NCBI GenBank assembly: GCA_017428265.1
Contig: JAFRRD010000039.1
Location: forward strand, 54,087 to 118,086
Source of the DNA: Lachnospiraceae bacterium
GTDB lineage: Bacteria; Bacillota; Clostridia; Lachnospirales; Lachnospiraceae
Reading direction: 5' to 3'
Length of the DNA: 64,000 bases
Shown here: in pieces, positions 1 to 11,096 of the stretch
How the letters are laid out: every line of letters begins with the position of its first letter
Numbering within the stretch: the stretch's first letter is position 1
The notes under the pieces: generated by a model
Database searches by the model: none
Told to the model about the DNA's origin: nothing
The model's input: the letters and a program-made list of their open reading frames with translations, nothing else
Made by a program: the position numbers and the translations under genes

Positions 1-152
1 AGCACCCCGTACACATGGTCCGGTCCCAGCGCTTCGCATAAAAGCGCCGCCGTCACCGACGAATCCGTTCCGCCGGAGATCCCGACAACTGCAGGCGGGT
101 TCCCCTGCGCCCCGAAATAGTCCCTGATCCAGGCGATGATCTCGTCTTTCAT
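1..152 (-). CDS. nadE: NH3-dependent NAD+ synthetase, 5' part only
   Basis: Only the first 50 codons lie in the window; the gene runs off the left edge. The N-terminus carries the ATP-pyrophosphatase P-loop SGGTDSS (about residues 28-34), followed by a helix ending CEALGPDHVYGV, as in NAD synthetases of Clostridia. The family amidates deamido-NAD with ammonia and ATP in the last step of NAD synthesis. The ATG at 150-152 is preceded by GGAGG five bases upstream, which fixes the start. Other N-type ATP pyrophosphatases share the P-loop, but the flanking residues fit NadE best. Whether a glutaminase domain is present cannot be judged. Confidence 0.85.
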   Translation of the reverse strand, partial: MKDEIIAWIRDYFGAQGNPPAVVGISGGTDSSVTAALLCEALGPDHVYGV

Positions 153-211
153 AGCAGCCTCCACAGTTTTATTTGTTCACGCGCGCTTTCGGCGCCGAAG
201 GTGTCCGTAAT

Positions 212-217
212 ATTATA
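212..217 (-). promoter_or_regulatory. Probable -10 box of the nadE promoter
   Basis: A perfect TATAAT reads leftward about 60 bases before the nadE start. No convincing -35 box is visible at 16-18 bases, so this rests on the -10 alone. Confidence 0.4.
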
Positions 218-254
218 CTACATTATCAAGGAAAATGCTCGGTTTTTTTCTGCT

Positions 255-725
255 TTATCTCTTCAATGAATCATTCTCTTTTTCCCGCAAATCATATCTC
301 GCCTGCAGCCAGCCCCATAGAAAAACGATAAGAAACAGACTCAATCCAGCCATATATTTTTCCCATGTGTTTCCCAATGTATGCCCTAATCTTTTTGCTC
401 TTTGATCCATATAGATGTTGCAGACGATTGTATAAACTATGAACATACAAATGACAGCATTATATAGTTTCTCTTTTACGGACAATGGCTTCCGTGGCAA
501 CTTATCTATCTCATCCTTATCATTTTGATACTTATTCCGATAAAAAAAGTATATGATAACTCCAATAACATTCACAAATAAGATGTCAAAGCATATACCA
601 AAAGTATTGTTTAGCGTTGGGCTTTCTTCTATCTGCTCTCGGCAAACATATCCCCACACGCTGCAGAGAATCACGGAAACAAAAGAAATAAAGCAAACAG
701 CTTTAAAAATACGTGTTCCACGCAT
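255..725 (-). CDS. Small membrane protein of unknown function
   Basis: 156 residues with four hydrophobic segments (about residues 8-26, 43-62, 87-105 and 126-144) separated by charged loops, so an integral membrane protein with a short polar tail. I recognise no family. AAGG lies eight bases before the ATG. It is the last of three small minus-strand genes (255-1832) whose base composition is visibly AT-richer than the flanking transporter genes, which suggests a separate origin. A role as partner or immunity protein for the upstream genes is possible but nothing in the sequence shows it. Confidence 0.55.
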   Translation of the reverse strand: MRGTRIFKAVCFISFVSVILCSVWGYVCREQIEESPTLNNTFGICFDILFVNVIGVIIYFFYRNKYQNDKDEIDKLPRKPLSVKEKLYNAVICMFIVYTIVCNIYMDQRAKRLGHTLGNTWEKYMAGLSLFLIVFLWGWLQARYDLREKENDSLKR

Positions 726-751
726 ATTTTTACCTTCTTATTGATTTGGAC

Positions 752-1237
752 TCATTCTATCTCTTCAATTTCGCAGATCCGCCGCTCCCCGTAAAAAGGG
801 TCCTCAAGATATTTGATCCTTAAGTTTTGTCCCTCATGGATACTGCCGCCGTCACATTGGAAAACGCAATAACCGTAATTTTCATCTCCGCAAAAAACAA
901 ATTCTACGTCTCCTACGAAAAATGAGTCCGAACTGTGTCCCCAGATTGCCTTGGACGGACTCGCTTGATAATCTCTCACCTGTCCTTCAATTGCCCCGTA
1001 CTGCCCTGTCTCCATCTGCTTCTTTGCCCAAGCGTAAGAACGGAGAGGGACAATAAGCAGTGAATACAGGGCCGTCAGAAACACCGCTGACAGTGCAAGG
1101 GACAAAGTCAATCTCTTCCAGCCTTTCTCCTCTTTCCACGCTTTCCACGCAAACCAAATAAACAGGCCGAATACAAGAAGGATGAACAACTTGCCGAGGT
1201 CCATAAGATGAAACTGATACGAAAATTCATAAAGCAT
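752..1237 (-). CDS. Membrane-anchored protein with a beta-rich C-terminal domain, unknown
   Basis: About 161 residues from the ATG at 1235-1237, chosen because GGAGG lies upstream of it (13 bases, rather long); an in-frame ATG at 1276 lacks a ribosome site. Two hydrophobic segments follow the start (LFILLVFGLFIWFAW and LALSAVFLTALYSLLIV), then a soluble region of about 100 residues with short alternating hydrophobic strands and pairs of Cys, ending in an acidic tail. It resembles membrane proteins that carry an OB-like domain, but I cannot name the family. It lies 26 bases before the next small membrane gene and is probably co-transcribed with it. Confidence 0.5.
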   Translation of the reverse strand: MLYEFSYQFHLMDLGKLFILLVFGLFIWFAWKAWKEEKGWKRLTLSLALSAVFLTALYSLLIVPLRSYAWAKKQMETGQYGAIEGQVRDYQASPSKAIWGHSSDSFFVGDVEFVFCGDENYGYCVFQCDGGSIHEGQNLRIKYLEDPFYGERRICEIEEIE

Positions 1238-1331
1238 TCTGCAGCTGTGACCTCCTACTCTATTTGCTGCCTTCATTCATCGGTTTAATACTCATGGCTT
1301 GATCGTTCTTCCTATCAGCAGTTCCCGGCTC

Positions 1332-1832
1332 TCAAAACCCCACCCTGTATACATACACATATGCAAATGGAGCGAACGTCGGCCTCCATCTTTGCGTCAG
1401 TTTCTCAGCAGTTTCAATGTCAGGACAGAGGCCATTATCGTTCAGATACTGCTTCATGTCTTCTCTATTCTTTTCGAGTCCCAAAGGGAAATCACCGTCT
1501 GTTTCAATATCGATCCCAAGAAATTCGATTGCTTTTTCATAGGCATCCTCCAGGGGCGAATAATCACAGACGATGACCTCGCATTCGATTCCGTATTCCT
1601 GCATTTCCCGGCATAAATCGCATAGTTTTTGGAATTTTTCGGCGCTTACCGGCTGAATCTCAGCCAATTCGATCGAATCGAACCAGTATTGCAATACCTG
1701 CTTGAATTCTTTTCTGCGTCTGCGTCTGAATTCCCGCTTATCACCTCTGAACTGGTCAAAATAAGCATCTTGAATAAAGCTTCGCCCTATTCCCTTGTAA
1801 TCATGATAGTTCTCAACCAGTCTGTAAAACAT
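1332..1832 (-). CDS. Soluble hypothetical protein
   Basis: 166 residues, no signal peptide or membrane segment. A basic stretch near residues 31-42 (EFRRRRRKEF) is followed by an acidic helical part and an aromatic C-terminus. GGAGG seven bases before the ATG supports the start. No family recognised. The size, acidity and position at the head of a small AT-rich gene group would suit an immunity-type or accessory protein, but no toxin gene is adjacent, so this is only a thought. Confidence 0.5.
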   Translation of the reverse strand: MFYRLVENYHDYKGIGRSFIQDAYFDQFRGDKREFRRRRRKEFKQVLQYWFDSIELAEIQPVSAEKFQKLCDLCREMQEYGIECEVIVCDYSPLEDAYEKAIEFLGIDIETDGDFPLGLEKNREDMKQYLNDNGLCPDIETAEKLTQRWRPTFAPFAYVYVYRVGF

Positions 1833-1875
1833 AGCTATTCCTCCAAATCCCAGTCAGAAGCATCTTCGCTGATTA

Positions 1876-4433
<2,558 letters not shown>

Positions 4434-4437
<4 letters not shown>

Positions 4438-6740
4438 ATGTCGTCACCTCCCCGCAAAGTTTCCCGGACGCTCCGGCCGAAGAGCTTTTTCACCTGCTTG
4501 TAGCCCACGCGCGCGGCCATCAGGGCCATGCCGAGGAAGATCAGCAGGTACTGCCACCAGTAGAGGTAGGGAAATGCCGCGTTGAAAGCCGGCGTGCGGT
4601 ACAGCACGAAGGCGAGCAGCATTACGAAGATGACCGAGGGGATGAGCGATAAAAACAGCCGCGCAAACAGGCCCGAGACGACGATCTTCACCGGGATGCC
4701 CATCGAACGCAGGATCGCGAGGTCGTGGCGGAAGGCGCCGACGGCCTTGCCCGAGCAGAGGTTGATGAAGAAGGCGAGGAAGATGACCGTCAGGACCCAC
4801 ATCACCAGGAGCATGATGCCCTGCGCCGAGCTGAGCACGGTCTCATAGACCTCGGGGGAATATTTTGCGGTCGAAAGCGCGGAGACGTAGCCGTCCGCGC
4901 GCAGCTTTTCGGCCGCGGCCTGCGCTTTTGCCTCCCCTGTGTAGAACAGCGACGCCTGCGGATACATTGCCGCGAGCTGCTGCTCCGCCGCGAGGCGCAG
5001 AACGTCGGCGTTCACCGCAAGGAACGCACGTTCGTGGGCGTAGGCTGCGCTATGCTCGCCCATCCCTTCCGGCGCCTTGCGGAGGTAAATGTCTCCCTCA
5101 AAGGAATCGCCGGCACGGAAGGCCTGCTGCCTGCCGCCGATAAACTCGCTGAGAAAGCTGTTGTTGATGCGGAAATAGGCGCTCAGTGAGACCTGGGCGA
5201 CGGGCACGCTCCCCGCTTCCGTGCGGGCATCGAGCGCCTCGTTCCAGGCCTTGCTGCTCACGTAGACGCTGTTTTTCGGCATTTCGAAACTCGGCAGGAC
5301 AGTATCCAGGGTCTGGAAGCTGTTCATTCTGCCGTTCTTCATGAAGCCCAGCGTCACCGACACTTCGGCGTCGTCAAGCAGCATCGCTGCCATCGCGCAG
5401 GCAAAGCCGTCCTCCGTCAGAAGGATCTTCGCGCACTGATTGTTGTCGAGGAAATACTGGACGCCGACGACGTCGAATTCCAGGCCGCACCAGGCGATGC
5501 GGCGGACGAAATTATCTCCGCTGCCGAAGACCGGCTTCCACGAGACCGGCAGATACAGTAGGGCTTCGTTCTCCTCGCGGGGCTCGCGGCCGTAGATCTT
5601 TTCTTTGAAATGCTTCCCGTAAACGGGCTGCAGGCTGTAGTATTCGTCCCTTTCGGACAGATAGGTGTTGGTTTCAAAATCGCCCCGGAAGGCGTCGAGC
5701 AGATAGTCGTAATGCAGGGTGCGGACCGCACCGGTATCGTCTGCGAGGCGGTCCACCTCCTTATCAGAAAGCGGCGTGCCGTCGCTCTTCGTGACCACGA
5801 GGCGCCCTTCAGTCGGGGCGAACATCGTCGGCGTGCCCAGAAGCTCCGGGATCTTCCCGCAGCGGCCCGTGATGGCGAGGAGTCCGAGCGAGCCGAGCAG
5901 CATCAGCAGGCAGAGGAAAATACTGAGTTTCGGCGTCGCGCTGAACATCGCGCGGCCGAGGGCCAGGCCGTTGCGGATGGTGTGGGACTTCGCGGCCTTC
6001 GGGGCCCGAGCGGGTTCTGCGGCCTCATCGGACGGCGCCGCCGGTACCGCAGCTTCTGCCGGAGCGATCCGCGTATCCGAGACCACGGCGCCGTCAAAGA
6101 TGCGGACCTCTCGCGTCGCGTAGCCCGCCACCTCGTCGATGTTGTGCGTGACCACGATGAGGAGGCGCTCCTTCGAGACCTCCTTCAGAAGCGCCATGAT
6201 CTCCTTCGCGCTCTCGGAATCGAGGTTGCCGGTCGGCTCATCCGCCAGGATGACCGGGCTGTCCTTCGCGAGCGCGCGGGCGATGACCGTCCGCTGCTTC
6301 TGGCCGCCGGAAAGCTTGCTGCCGCGCTGGCGGAGCTTGTCGCCGAGCCCGACGCGGTTCAGGAGTTCGACCGCCCTCGCGCGCCGTTTGACCGGGTCTT
6401 CGATCGACAGCAGCGCGAGTTCCACGTTCTGGAGCACGGTAAAGGAATCCAGGATGTTGTAATCCTGGAAAATGAACGAGATGTATTCCTCGCGGTAGCG
6501 TTCGCGCTCCGGCTCCAGGAAATGCGAGGTCGGCCGGCCCTCGATGAGCAGTTCGCCCTCCTCGTAGGAGTCCATCCCGCTGATGACGTTCAGCAGGGTG
6601 GATTTGCCCGAACCGGACTCGCCGGTGACCGCAACGAACTCACCCTTGTCAAAGGCCAGGTCGACGCCGCGGATGCCGACGGCTACGTTCCCCTCGGAAA
6701 CATAGATCTTGCCGATGTTTTTCAGTTCAAGAAAAGGCAT
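4434..6740 (-). CDS. ABC transporter, fused ATPase and FtsX-type permease (subunit 1)
   Basis: 768 residues with the same architecture as the following gene: Walker A GESGSGKS (40-47), signature LSGGQKQ, Walker B VILADEP and D-loop in the first 220 residues, an Ala/Pro-rich linker, a membrane segment near residue 260, a long external domain and three terminal membrane segments. Both nucleotide sites look intact in the two subunits, so a heterodimer would have two competent sites. The start overlaps the stop of the aldehyde dehydrogenase (TAATG), and the stop overlaps the next start, so the three genes are one unit. Cargo cannot be read from the sequence. Confidence 0.85.
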
Positions 6741-8146
6741 TATTTTTCCACCTTTTTCAGAAAATCAAGTTTCTTCTGCGTGTAAGGATGCTCGCGGAGG
6801 GACAGATTGAAATGCGTGCCGCCCCAGAGCACCGTGCTGGGGTGCGTGAACTCCCTGAAGCCCCAGATGCCGTGGTAGGCGCCCATGCCGGAGTGGCCGG
6901 TCCCATTGAAAGGAACACCTTTCACCATCAGGTGCAGGCAGACCTCGTTGACGCAGCCGCCGCCGTACTGCAGGCTCTGCATGACGCGCCGCGCCCAGGC
7001 CTTGTCCTTCGTGAAGACATAGAGGGCGAGGCCGTGCTCGCGGGAGGAAACGGTCTGCAGAAGCTGCTCTTCCTTCTCCGCGGCATAGGGCACGATCGGC
7101 AGCAGCGGGCAGAACAGCTCGTGATTCACGATTTCTTCGTCAGTCCCGACCGAGTAAATGACCGTCGGGGCATAGCGGAGCGTCTCTTCATTTCCTTTGC
7201 CGCCGCAGACGATGCGGTCACGGTATGTTTCCGCCTCCGCCGCGCATTTTTCATAAGCCGCCCGGCTGATGAGGCGCGGGTATTCGGGGTTATTTTCCGG
7301 CGCTTCGCCGAGCTGCTTTCTGATCGCTTTTGCGAGCGCCTGCACGAACTTTTCGGCAACGCTCTCTTCCACCGCGACCTGGTTGATGTTGATGCAGACC
7401 TGGCCGGCGTTCAGGATCTTCATAAAGGCGATCTTGCGCGCCGCGTCCTTCAGATCCGCGTCTTTTCGCACGATGCACCAGTTGCCGGTCTCGCCGCCGA
7501 GTTCCAGTCCCACGGGCGTCAGGTTCTTCGCCGCCTCGGCCATGATATGCTTCGCGACGCGCGGCGATCCGGTATAGAAGATCTTGTCAAAGCGCTCCTC
7601 GAGGAGCATATCCGCCGCCTCGTGGCCGCCCTTCACCACCGTGACGTACTCGGATGGGAAGGTATCCGCAACGAGCTCCGCGACCGCCTGCGCACACGCC
7701 GGCGCCTTGGCACTGACCTTCAGCACCGCCGTGTTGCCGCCTGCGATCGCCGCAGCGAGAACGCCGAGCGACAGAAGCACCGGGAAGTTGAAGGGGCTGA
7801 TGATGAGGCAGGTCCCGTAAGGCATCTTGTAAACCTTCGTGATCAGGCTCGGAAAGCAGGAAAAACCGCTGAAATGCGTCTCCGGCCGGGCCCATTTTTT
7901 CAGGCCCTTTGCCGTCTCGCCGATCTCCGTAAGGAGCGGCCCGATATCCGTCAGGTACGCTTCCTGCGGCGCGCGGCAAAGGTCCTTCCCAAGGGCAAGG
8001 ATCAGCGCCGCCTCGTGCTTTTTCACCGCCTCGTACAGCTTTTTCAGCATCTCCAGGCGGAAAGATACGTCCAGCGTCTGCCCTCCGGCGAAGTATTCTT
8101 TCTGCGCCGCAACGAGGCGGCCGAGCGATTCTTTCGTATATTCCAT
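6740..8146 (-). CDS. NAD(P)-dependent aldehyde dehydrogenase
   Basis: 468 residues, the length of class-3-type aldehyde dehydrogenases, which oxidise aldehydes to acids. The catalytic Cys is at 251 (NAGQVC), the general-base Glu at 215 (LELGG) and the cofactor-binding loop near FYTGS (190-194). There is no signal peptide. Following the ELGG motif this protein has ETGN, where many relatives have K-S/N-P, so the active-site rim is somewhat divergent. It is coupled to the downstream ABC genes by a one-base overlap and lies 62 bases after a hotdog thioesterase, so it may handle a fatty or aromatic aldehyde; substrate not determined. Confidence 0.85.
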   Translation of the reverse strand: MEYTKESLGRLVAAQKEYFAGGQTLDVSFRLEMLKKLYEAVKKHEAALILALGKDLCRAPQEAYLTDIGPLLTEIGETAKGLKKWARPETHFSGFSCFPSLITKVYKMPYGTCLIISPFNFPVLLSLGVLAAAIAGGNTAVLKVSAKAPACAQAVAELVADTFPSEYVTVVKGGHEAADMLLEERFDKIFYTGSPRVAKHIMAEAAKNLTPVGLELGGETGNWCIVRKDADLKDAARKIAFMKILNAGQVCININQVAVEESVAEKFVQALAKAIRKQLGEAPENNPEYPRLISRAAYEKCAAEAETYRDRIVCGGKGNEETLRYAPTVIYSVGTDEEIVNHELFCPLLPIVPYAAEKEEQLLQTVSSREHGLALYVFTKDKAWARRVMQSLQYGGGCVNEVCLHLMVKGVPFNGTGHSGMGAYHGIWGFREFTHPSTVLWGGTHFNLSLREHPYTQKKLDFLKKVEK

Positions 8147-8208
8147 AAACTGTCCTTTATTGCGGCTGACGGCTCCGTCCCGCGCCGGGTTTTGTCCCAG
8201 CGTGACGC

Positions 8209-8634
8209 TTATTGCTGTCCGCCCTTCGTATTGAACATGTCGAACTGGCCGGTCAGCAGATGGTTGCCCAGATCGTCCCAGACATCCGCCTGCACGATGT
8301 TGATAAAGCGCCCGGCCTTGATCACCCGGCCCTCCGCGCGGAGCATTTTCGCCTCGGGATTCGCATAGAGAAAATGGATGCTGCTCCCTTCCGTCACAAT
8401 GTGCGCGTGCGGCCGGACGGAGTCCGCCGCAAGTCCCGCCGCCACGTCAGCAGCAGCAAAAACGATCCCGCCGTGCGGCAGGCCCCAGATATTCTTATGC
8501 TCCGGCTTCAGCTCCACCTCCATCACGGAATGCCCTTCCTCGAGGCTGACGGCACGGATGTTGTTGGTCTGATTGAAGGGATCGGTCGTGTTGATCTCTT
8601 CGATAATGCTGTCCAGATATTCTTTCGTTACCAT
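8209..8634 (-). CDS. Hotdog-fold thioesterase, PaaI/YdiI type
   Basis: 141 residues, one hotdog domain. The segment NIWGLPHGGIVFAAADVAAG holds the helix-start motif HGG with the Asp in the central helix, as in PaaI-type acyl-CoA thioesterases. These hydrolyse acyl-CoA or aryl-CoA to free acids in the cytoplasm. GGAG precedes the ATG at 8632-8634. Its place between bioY and an aldehyde dehydrogenase suggests general acyl clearance; no phenylacetate genes are present, so the paaI symbol is not applied. Confidence 0.8.
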   Translation of the reverse strand: MVTKEYLDSIIEEINTTDPFNQTNNIRAVSLEEGHSVMEVELKPEHKNIWGLPHGGIVFAAADVAAGLAADSVRPHAHIVTEGSSIHFLYANPEAKMLRAEGRVIKAGRFINIVQADVWDDLGNHLLTGQFDMFNTKGGQQ

Positions 8635-8646
8635 CCTGAACTCCTT

Positions 8647-9204
8647 TTACCGCTGCCTCTCGGCGCGTTCGACGGCTTTCCGGACGATCGGGGCAAGCAG
8701 GGCTGCCACCGCCGTTTTGGCCGCGTCGCCGGGCAGGAAGGGGATCACGCAGAGTGCGAGCGCTTCCCAAACCGTGCGCTTCATCACATGGCAGAACCAC
8801 GCCGTCCCGAGCGCATAAAGGACCGCCGTCCCGATCACCGCCGCGAGGAACATCAACGCAAAACGCTTCCAGCCGCTCTTCTTTTTGCCCCAGAGCGTAT
8901 ACAGTCCGCCCGTGATGAAGGCCATGGGCAGGTAGCCGACAAGGTAGCCGCCGGTCGGTCCGACGAGTTTCTGCAGGCCGCCCGTAAAGCCGGAAAAGAC
9001 CGGCACACCGACGGCGCCGAGGAGCAGATAAATGCCGACGGCTGCGGCGCCCCATTTCCCGCCCAGGAAAAAGGCGGCAAAAAGCACCGCGAAGGTCGCA
9101 AGGGAAAGCGGGACCGGCCCGATCGGGATCGAAAACGGCGCCATCACGCAGAGGATGGCGGCGCACAGCGCGCAGCTGACCAATGTTTTCGTCGTTGTCT
9201 TCAT
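8647..9204 (-). CDS. bioY: BioY biotin transporter substrate-binding subunit
   Basis: 185 residues from the ATG at 9202-9204, which has GAAAGGAG upstream; an upstream in-frame start is rejected for lack of a ribosome site. Six hydrophobic segments and the motifs PIGPVPLSLATFAV and TGGYLVGYLP are diagnostic of BioY, the S-component of ECF-type biotin uptake. The ECF ATPases and T-component are not in the window, so it must use shared ones. I looked for a BirA-type palindrome (TTGTTAAC and its inverse) upstream and did not see one. Confidence 0.9.
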   Translation of the reverse strand: MKTTTKTLVSCALCAAILCVMAPFSIPIGPVPLSLATFAVLFAAFFLGGKWGAAAVGIYLLLGAVGVPVFSGFTGGLQKLVGPTGGYLVGYLPMAFITGGLYTLWGKKKSGWKRFALMFLAAVIGTAVLYALGTAWFCHVMKRTVWEALALCVIPFLPGDAAKTAVAALLAPIVRKAVERAERQR

Positions 9205-9242
9205 CTTCGGAACTCCTTTCAGCAGTCCGCCGTATTTGTATA

Positions 9243-9271
9243 AGTATAATCCTCCCGGCAGGAAAAAGCAA
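9243..9271 (-). promoter_or_regulatory. Probable promoter of the bioY operon
   Basis: Reading leftward: TTGCTT, 17-base spacer, TATACT, ending about 38 bases before the bioY start. It partly overlaps the terminator of the preceding gene, so transcription of the two units is insulated here. Confidence 0.55.
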
Positions 9272-9298
9272 GGCGCCGCAGCCATAAGCCGCGGCGCC
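9263..9298 (-). terminator. Terminator after the ExbB/D-like operon
   Basis: GGCGCCGC at one side and GCGGCGCC at the other (9272-9298 on the plus strand) form a GC stem; on the minus strand it is followed by TTGCTTTTT. It lies 30 bases past the stop of the third gene of the cluster. Confidence 0.6.
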
Positions 9299-9328
9299 CG
9301 CCGTTTTCTCTCCCCTGTTCCGGGTGTC

Positions 9329-9901
9329 TTACTGTCTCTTCTCCGTATAGGTGATGGCGAGTTCCTTCAGGACGTCCTTCACCTTCTCGTAGGTCTCGTT
9401 GTCGGCGTAATCGTCGATGAGAAGGACCGTGTTGCCGTCCTTGAACTCCGACACAAGCAAAGCCTGCACCGCCGCATCGTCCTTGCAGAGCGTATCATTC
9501 ACATATATCTCCGTCTTGTTTACACGCAGCACGATGTCCTCGGCGTAGGTCTCCGCCGTGCTCTCGACGAGGCTCTCCTGCGTGCTTTCCGCAGGCGGCG
9601 CCACGGTCGACGCATCGCCCTCTCCGACGCCGGTCCCGCCGCCCCCGAAGCCGAGGCCGGCGAGCAGGCTCGCCAGGATCACCAGGATGGATGCGCCGCC
9701 GGTGGTCTTGAAGGTCCGGTTCATGGGCTTTTTCGCCTTGGATTCCTTCTTCACGAAGGCTTTGGTCCCGGCCCAGCCCACGGTTCCGACGCCGAGCATG
9801 CCGGCGCCGATCGCGAACAGCGTCGGGTTGCGGTTTTCAAACGATTTCTCCAGCACGGCCTCCGCGCTCAGGATCAGCATGGGATTAATAAACATCAACA
9901 T
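9329..9901 (-). CDS. Membrane protein with an ExbD-like C-terminal domain
   Basis: 190 residues. Two hydrophobic segments (about 28-48 and 70-90), a low-complexity Gly/Ser/Glu linker, then about 75 residues (115-190) with the strand-helix pattern of the extracytoplasmic ExbD/TolR domain: a 'vNgt' strand pair, a helix, a VLLIDDYADNETY strand and loop, and a closing helix. GGAGG six bases before the ATG sits inside the upstream ExbD-like gene, which this gene overlaps by 17 bases. I read it as a third component of the ExbB/ExbD-like set, carrying the outer domain that the second gene lacks. No named family; the domain call is by pattern only. Confidence 0.55.
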   Translation of the reverse strand: MLMFINPMLILSAEAVLEKSFENRNPTLFAIGAGMLGVGTVGWAGTKAFVKKESKAKKPMNRTFKTTGGASILVILASLLAGLGFGGGGTGVGEGDASTVAPPAESTQESLVESTAETYAEDIVLRVNKTEIYVNDTLCKDDAAVQALLVSEFKDGNTVLLIDDYADNETYEKVKDVLKELAITYTEKRQ

Positions 9902-10490
9902 ATTTTGCCTCCAATCCGGCGATGATGCGGTCCAGGGTCTCCCGGTCCCGTTTCAGGATCCGGTCCGGTCCCACGGACAGCACGATGATCACCCGTTCCG
10001 ATTTGTCTCCCCCGGTCCGGGTATTGGTCTCAATGTACTGCGCCAGCCAGTATTCCAGCCGGGCAAAAGTTGCTTCGGCATTGTCATTGCCGAAATCCGC
10101 TGCCGGAAACTCCGCGTCCGGCGCGGCGGCCGTCAGTTTCCGGTGCGTGGTATCGTTTTCGTCATAGATGCAGCTGATGGAAATGATCTTCACCCGCCGC
10201 CCGATGACGCTGCCTTCCAGTTCATCAATGCGCTGCTCATAAGCGTCTTTCAGCGCTTCCTGGTCGAAGATCTGCGCCGCCAGTGACTCGATCGTTTCAT
10301 CCTTCGCCGCCGCCTCGCTCTCCAGGATCTTCACCTCGCGGCGCGCCTCCCGGGCCTCCGATTCGGCCTCCGCGGTCACCTTTTTCGTGCTCAGCGCGTT
10401 GCTGATGATCACGATGAACAGGATGATGAAGATGACGTCCAGAAGCGGCGTCAGTTCGATCGGCGCGGAGGAGGGCTTTTTTCGCTTCAT
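9885..10490 (-). CDS. ExbD/TolR-like protein with coiled coil
   Basis: 201 residues. The N-terminus PIELTPLLDVIFIILFIVII is the ExbD/TolR/MotB-type single membrane helix with its conserved Asp (LLDV, residue 18). It is followed by a long charged coiled coil (about 38-92, rich in E, A, K) and an unfamiliar outer domain. ExbD-type proteins pair with ExbB-type channels to convert proton flow into movement. GGAGG five bases before the ATG. The gene sits 10 bases after the ExbB-like gene. The coiled coil in place of the usual compact outer domain is unusual; it recalls MotB or ZorB organisation without being clearly either. Confidence 0.7.
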   Translation of the reverse strand: MKRKKPSSAPIELTPLLDVIFIILFIVIISNALSTKKVTAEAESEAREARREVKILESEAAAKDETIESLAAQIFDQEALKDAYEQRIDELEGSVIGRRVKIISISCIYDENDTTHRKLTAAAPDAEFPAADFGNDNAEATFARLEYWLAQYIETNTRTGGDKSERVIIVLSVGPDRILKRDRETLDRIIAGLEAKYVDVY

Positions 10491-10500
10491 GCCGGCCTCC

Positions 10501-11028
10501 TTACTTCGCCTCTTTCATGATGTTCTCAAGGTTCAGGCGTTCGATCGCAGCATCCACGGTGTCAAATCTCGCGTCGATGTCATTGACAAGTTTCCCGGGC
10601 ACGATGGCGTCCACCGCCTTCAGCACGATGGCTGCGACAAGTCCCCACAGCGTCGTGCGAAGGGCTTCGGTCAGACCGGCCACCAGGCTGTCGATATCCG
10701 TCAGGTCGCTGGAAATGAGTCCCAGCACCGTCCCCAGGATCCCGAGCAGCGGGAAGAGTCCGATGAGCTGCGCCCCGACCGCGTATATCGGATACAGTTT
10801 ATTGTAGGCCTCGCGGTTCTCCTCGAGGCGCCTCCGGTCATAGCTGGCCTTCACGGCCGCCGTGGTATCGATGTTGCCCTTTTTATCGAGTTTCTCTTCG
10901 TAGATGCTCTGTTTCACTTCGATCCGTCCGAAGGCGTCGAGGATCTTTCTGAAGCGCATGCTGCACCAGATGAGCAGCGCCAGAACGGCTGCGCCGAGAA
11001 GATAGATCACCACACTGATAAAATCCAT
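10501..11028 (-). CDS. MotA/TolQ/ExbB-family proton channel protein
   Basis: 175 residues. A membrane segment at 5-22, a charged cytoplasmic region (about 25-80), then two closing membrane segments including GLFPLLGILGTVLGLI (about 89-104), the hallmark of the MotA/TolQ/ExbB channel family, and LWGLVAAIVLKAVDAIVPG. The family forms the stator ring around ExbD-type subunits. GGAGG six bases before the ATG. It is first of a three-gene set. There is no outer membrane, flagellar gene or TonB protein nearby, so the use of the motor is open; the Zorya partner genes zorC/zorD are not present either. Confidence 0.75.
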   Translation of the reverse strand: MDFISVVIYLLGAAVLALLIWCSMRFRKILDAFGRIEVKQSIYEEKLDKKGNIDTTAAVKASYDRRRLEENREAYNKLYPIYAVGAQLIGLFPLLGILGTVLGLISSDLTDIDSLVAGLTEALRTTLWGLVAAIVLKAVDAIVPGKLVNDIDARFDTVDAAIERLNLENIMKEAK

Positions 11029-11096
11029 CCTGCACCTCCTGCGGTATCATTGTCCTGCTGTCCCGCCCTTATCGATTCGGGATCAGGAACGTTCTC

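Noticed and set aside
9204-9300. BirA operator before bioY
   Set aside because: No TTGTTAAC-type inverted repeat is present; the AT-rich stretch is accounted for by the -10 box.
10501-11028. Zorya anti-phage system
   Set aside because: The ExbB- and ExbD-like genes suggest ZorA/ZorB, but no zorC, zorD or zorE gene is adjacent and the proteins are much shorter than ZorA.
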